NCBI GenBank assembly: GCA_964439605.1
Contig: CAYTPC010000009.1
Coordinates: 1-16,461 of the forward strand
From: JAITWT01 sp964439605
GTDB lineage: Bacteria; Pseudomonadota; Gammaproteobacteria; Burkholderiales; Burkholderiaceae_C
DNA: 16,461 nucleotides
Reading direction: 5' to 3'
The first letter of the stretch is position 1, and each line of letters begins with the position of its first letter. The notes under the pieces were generated by a model. It was not told the origin of the DNA. It did no database searches and saw only the letters and a list, made by a program, of their open reading frames with translations. Shown here in pieces: positions 13,883-16,461 of this stretch. The position numbers were made by a program, and so were the translations under genes.

Positions 13883-14961
13883 GTACGCTAAATTCCTCCG
13901 TGCTCGTCGCTGCCGACAAGCAACCATCTGCCTATGAGCGTCTTCAGGAGCGACTGAAGAAGGAGCAGCATACGTGGCTGGTAACGGGTGTAGCGGGTTT
14001 CATCGGCAGCAACCTCCTGGAAACCCTGCTGAAGCTCGATCAACACGTGGTGGGGTTGGATAATTTTGCCACCGGCTATCAGCGCAACTTGGACGAAGTC
14101 GAGTCGCTGGTTACACCCGAACAATGGAAAAACTTCACTTTCATAAAGGGCGACATCCGCAATCTGGAGGACTGCCGACGAGCTTGCGAAAACGTTGGGT
14201 ACGTGCTGCATCAGGCTGCACTTGGCAGCGTTCCCAGGAGTTTGGTTGACCCAATCACATCCAATGCCGTGAACATCGGCGGCCACTTGAACATGCTGGT
14301 GGCCGCCCGCGATGCCAAGGTGAACAGCTTCACATATGCAGCGAGCAGCAGCACTTACGGCGACCATCCGGCCCTGCCCAAGATCGAGGACCAGATCGGT
14401 AAACCCTTGAGCCCTTATGCCGTAACCAAGTACGTGAATGAACTTTATGCCGAAGTGTTTGCGCGATCTTACGGTTTTGAGACCATTGGCCTTCGTTATT
14501 TCAACGTGTTTGGCAGGCGGCAGAACCCCAATGGAGCGTATGCCGCTGTCATTCCGAAGTGGGCAGGATCCCTGCTAAAAGGCGAGCCGGTCTATATTAA
14601 TGGAGACGGCGAAACTAGCCGCGACTTCTGCTATATCGACAACGTGATCCAAGCAAACCTACTGGCGGCGATGACTCACAATGCGGAAGCCAAGAATCAA
14701 ATCTACAACGTTGCCGTCAGCGGTCGAACCACCTTGAATAGCCTCTATGGAATGTTGCGCAACGCGCTGTTTCGACACGGTGTGCAACCCGAAGTACAGC
14801 CGGTGTACCGTGAATTCAGGGCAGGGGATGTTCGCCATAGTCAAGCTGACATCGACAAGGCCTGTCGTCTGTTGGGCTATCGACCAGACTACACCATCGC
14901 CCAAGGGATCCCTTTTGCGGTCGATTGGTACGCCTCTCACCAAGACTGGTTGACCGCATGA
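13879..14961 (+). CDS. tviC: TviC/WbpP-type UDP-N-acetylhexosamine C4-epimerase
   Basis: This extended SDR enzyme interconverts UDP-GlcNAc/UDP-GalNAc or the corresponding uronic acids, giving the GalNAcA-type precursor together with TviB. The 360-residue product has TGVAGFIG at 36-43 for NAD binding, GLDNFATGYQRNLDEV and HQAALGSVPRS. Further on come ASSSTYG at 155-161, the catalytic Y180 and K184 in SPYAVTK, LRYFNVFGRRQNPNGAYAAV and NGDGETSRDFCYIDNV. All are near-identical to remembered WbpP/TviC motifs. The N-terminus is about a dozen residues longer than in WbpP. The ATG at 13879 overlaps the tviB stop by four bases, so the pair is translationally coupled, as in the Vi and O6 loci. Confidence 0.93.
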   Translation: MSTLNSSVLVAADKQPSAYERLQERLKKEQHTWLVTGVAGFIGSNLLETLLKLDQHVVGLDNFATGYQRNLDEVESLVTPEQWKNFTFIKGDIRNLEDCRRACENVGYVLHQAALGSVPRSLVDPITSNAVNIGGHLNMLVAARDAKVNSFTYAASSSTYGDHPALPKIEDQIGKPLSPYAVTKYVNELYAEVFARSYGFETIGLRYFNVFGRRQNPNGAYAAVIPKWAGSLLKGEPVYINGDGETSRDFCYIDNVIQANLLAAMTHNAEAKNQIYNVAVSGRTTLNSLYGMLRNALFRHGVQPEVQPVYREFRAGDVRHSQADIDKACRLLGYRPDYTIAQGIPFAVDWYASHQDWLTA

Positions 14962-14966
14962 GGGTT

Positions 14967-14986
14967 CTGGTTGTCTGTGGAACCAG
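14967..14986 (+). other. small stem-loop between tviC and the flippase gene
   Basis: CTGGTT at 14967-14972 pairs with AACCAG at 14981-14986 around eight bases, starting six bases after the tviC stop. No T-run follows. The ribosome-binding site of the next gene (AGAGG at 14999-15003) lies just downstream, so the structure would not hide it. Confidence 0.25.
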
Positions 14987-15010
14987 CCATCCAGAGTCAG
15001 AGGTCGACTG

Positions 15011-16300
15011 ATGCGATTTTCGCATGTAGCCTGGAATCTTGGCGGATTAGCCTTGCCGTTGGGCGTAGCCGTGTTCACCGTACCCAGTCTCATTGCCAAT
15101 CTGGGGCGCGAACGCTTCGGTCTGCTGGCGTTGGCCTGGGGCCTCATCGGCTACGCCAGCGCCCTTGATCTCGGGCTTGGACGCGCGCTCACGCAGATGG
15201 TGGCCCGTTTGCGAGGCAAGGGGGAGCTGTCCAACATTCCAGATGTACTGATCACGGCAGGCCGCATCACGCTGGTCACGGGGCTTATCTTCGGCGCGCT
15301 TATCGCACTGCTTGCGCTGGTGGGTGCCTACCGCTGGATTCATGTCGAAGATACACCTGCGAATGAAATCTTGATCGCCATGCTCATGCTCGCGACGGCC
15401 TTGCCCGCTCAAGCCATGAGCGCAACCTATCGCGGCTTGAACGAAGCGTTTTTGAACTTCAAAGGCATTAGTCTATTACGGGCCGGTCTGGGCGTTGTCA
15501 ATTTTGCCGGTCCTTATGTCATTTGCCTGTTCACCCTCCGATTGCCGTGGGTGGTGGCTCCACTGGTGCTCAGCCGCCTGTTGGCTTTGTTTATCTATCG
15601 ACAGCTGGCATTTGGCTGCCTACAAAAAGAACCGGAAACACGAGGAAATGCGAGCTATTCCAAGGCTATTGCTCGCAGACTATTTTCCTTTGGTGGCTGG
15701 GTTACAGTGAGTAACATCATCAGTCCCATTCTGGTGCAAGCTGACCGCTTTGTCATTGCCTCCGTTCTGTCTGCTGCTGCGGTTTCTGTGTACGTCATTC
15801 CCTACGAGGCTGTTGTTCAGAGCCTTATCCTGGTTGGCGCCGTGTCTTCGGTTATGTTTCCAGGGTTAAGCAAGATCATGGAGGAATCGCCGGACCAATG
15901 GCGCGACTATTTCAACAGGTGGCTATGGCGGGTCACGGGGCTCATGTCGCTGGTCTGCATCGCCATGGCTGTCTTGTTGCCCGTGGTACTACCGTTGTGG
16001 ATTAAAGGACACCTGGACTCCCGGTCCGTTCTGATAGGGCAGGTACTTTGTCTGGGTGTTTTCGCGAATGCAGTGGGTTCCATGTTCTTTGCCCTATTGC
16101 ATGCCCGAGGACGCGCTGACGTTTCGGCAAAACTACATGTGATTGAGCTCCCTTTATTTCTTGTCGCGCTGTTTTTTCTAATTTCTCAAATGGGAATCGT
16201 AGGGGCAGCGTGGGCGTGGGTCGCAAGGATGGGTGTTGATGCTGCCGCATTGGCATGGCGTGCAAGGGATACTCTAAAACCCTTGACCAAGAAATATTAA
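15011..16300 (+). CDS. wzx: Wzx-like polysaccharide flippase (MOP/PST family)
   Basis: Flippases of this family move undecaprenyl-diphosphate-linked repeat units across the inner membrane before Wzy polymerisation. The 429-residue product is very hydrophobic, with roughly twelve membrane-spanning stretches and short charged loops. The N-terminal pattern VPSLIANLGRERFGLLALAW, followed by DLGLGRALTQ, is typical of the polysaccharide-synthesis transporter group. ATG 15011 is well supported by AGAGG at 14999-15003, seven bases upstream. Sequence of these proteins diverges fast, so the exact substrate cannot be told. Co-location with wza-wzb-wzc makes a Wzx/Wzy-dependent pathway the best reading. 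A wzy polymerase is not seen and may lie further right. Confidence 0.87.
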   Translation: MRFSHVAWNLGGLALPLGVAVFTVPSLIANLGRERFGLLALAWGLIGYASALDLGLGRALTQMVARLRGKGELSNIPDVLITAGRITLVTGLIFGALIALLALVGAYRWIHVEDTPANEILIAMLMLATALPAQAMSATYRGLNEAFLNFKGISLLRAGLGVVNFAGPYVICLFTLRLPWVVAPLVLSRLLALFIYRQLAFGCLQKEPETRGNASYSKAIARRLFSFGGWVTVSNIISPILVQADRFVIASVLSAAAVSVYVIPYEAVVQSLILVGAVSSVMFPGLSKIMEESPDQWRDYFNRWLWRVTGLMSLVCIAMAVLLPVVLPLWIKGHLDSRSVLIGQVLCLGVFANAVGSMFFALLHARGRADVSAKLHVIELPLFLVALFFLISQMGIVGAAWAWVARMGVDAAALAWRARDTLKPLTKKY

Positions 16301-16363
16301 TGCTTAAAAAATCAACAACTTACTAACGAGTAAACTAATTTAGTTAACAAACCCACATTCAGG
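16301..16363. promoter_or_regulatory. AT-rich junction with a palindrome, possible promoter region
   Basis: This short gap is far more AT-rich than the rest of the window. AACTAA-T-TTAGTT at 16333-16345 is a perfect palindrome that extends to 16330-16348 with one mismatch per arm. TTGACC at 16283-16288, inside the end of wzx, followed 17-18 bases later by AAAAAT, could be a promoter for the next gene, but this is weak. Confidence 0.35.
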
Positions 16364-16461
16364 ATGAGCAAAGAATCCGCGCACGATCTCTGGCAAACTC
16401 TGGAGTCTCTTCAGAGCTTTGTGCAGCATGGTGCGCATTTCATACTTGTCCCTTGGGAATT
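16364..16461 (+). CDS. start of an unrecognised gene, cut by the window edge
   Basis: An open frame starts at ATG 16364 and runs without a stop for 32 codons to the end of the window, beginning MSKESAHDLWQTLESL and continuing QSFVQHGAHFILVPWE. AGG sits immediately before the ATG, too close to be a normal ribosome-binding site. No family is recognisable from this fragment. Its position, straight after a flippase in a polysaccharide locus, makes a glycosyltransferase, polymerase or sugar-modifying enzyme likely by context only. Confidence 0.5.
   Translation, partial: MSKESAHDLWQTLESLQSFVQHGAHFILVPWE

Overview
The window is GC-rich proteobacterial DNA. The gene content and order, xseA divergent from exbB-exbD-lpxK-ycaR-kdsB-adk, are typical of Betaproteobacteria (Burkholderiales type). 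A Thiomonas-like genus is possible but is only a guess, because no rRNA or other taxonomic marker is present. No tRNA, rRNA, insertion sequence, integrase or CRISPR array was seen.

Region 1 (1-5825) is a housekeeping block. A probable tail of an unidentified gene (ends at 53) converges on xseA (minus strand, 214-1521). A copy of a dispersed palindromic repeat carrying an internal 45-bp tandem duplication lies between them. The xseA-exbB divergent intergenic region holds two tandem DnaA-box-like 9-mers. Then come exbB and exbD (proton-motive-force-driven inner-membrane complex), lpxK (lipid A 4'-kinase), a Trm112/YcaR-like small protein, kdsB (CMP-Kdo synthetase) and adk (adenylate kinase). 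A second copy of the repeat lies just after kdsB, inverted relative to the first on the chromosome but in the same orientation relative to its upstream gene. The theme is outer-membrane energisation and LPS precursor synthesis.

Region 2 (5826-6470) is a 645-bp gene-free stretch with a hairpin repeat, a perfect 24-bp palindrome, an AT-rich segment with an inverted repeat that may hold the promoter of the polysaccharide operon, and what would be a long 5' leader.

Region 3 (6471 to the end) is a Wzx/Wzy-type surface polysaccharide locus, all on the plus strand: a WbpM-like membrane 4,6-dehydratase, Wza export lipoprotein, Wzb-type phosphatase, Wzc-type tyrosine autokinase, a TviB/WbpO-type UDP-HexNAc 6-dehydrogenase, a TviC/WbpP-type UDP-HexNAc C4-epimerase, a Wzx-like flippase and the start of an unrecognised gene running off the right edge. 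Together they predict a capsule or exopolysaccharide containing a HexNAc uronic acid of the GalNAcA type (as in the Vi antigen and P. aeruginosa O6) and probably a 6-deoxy-HexNAc sugar made through the WbpM-type step. Wza-Wzb-Wzc would export the polymer and control its length. Base composition becomes less GC-rich from tviB onward and drops sharply after 16300, as expected at the variable part of such a locus.

I did not find a clearly unprecedented system. The best leads are the repeat pair bracketing the housekeeping block, the tandem DnaA boxes, the regulatory region before wbpM and the composition break at the right edge.
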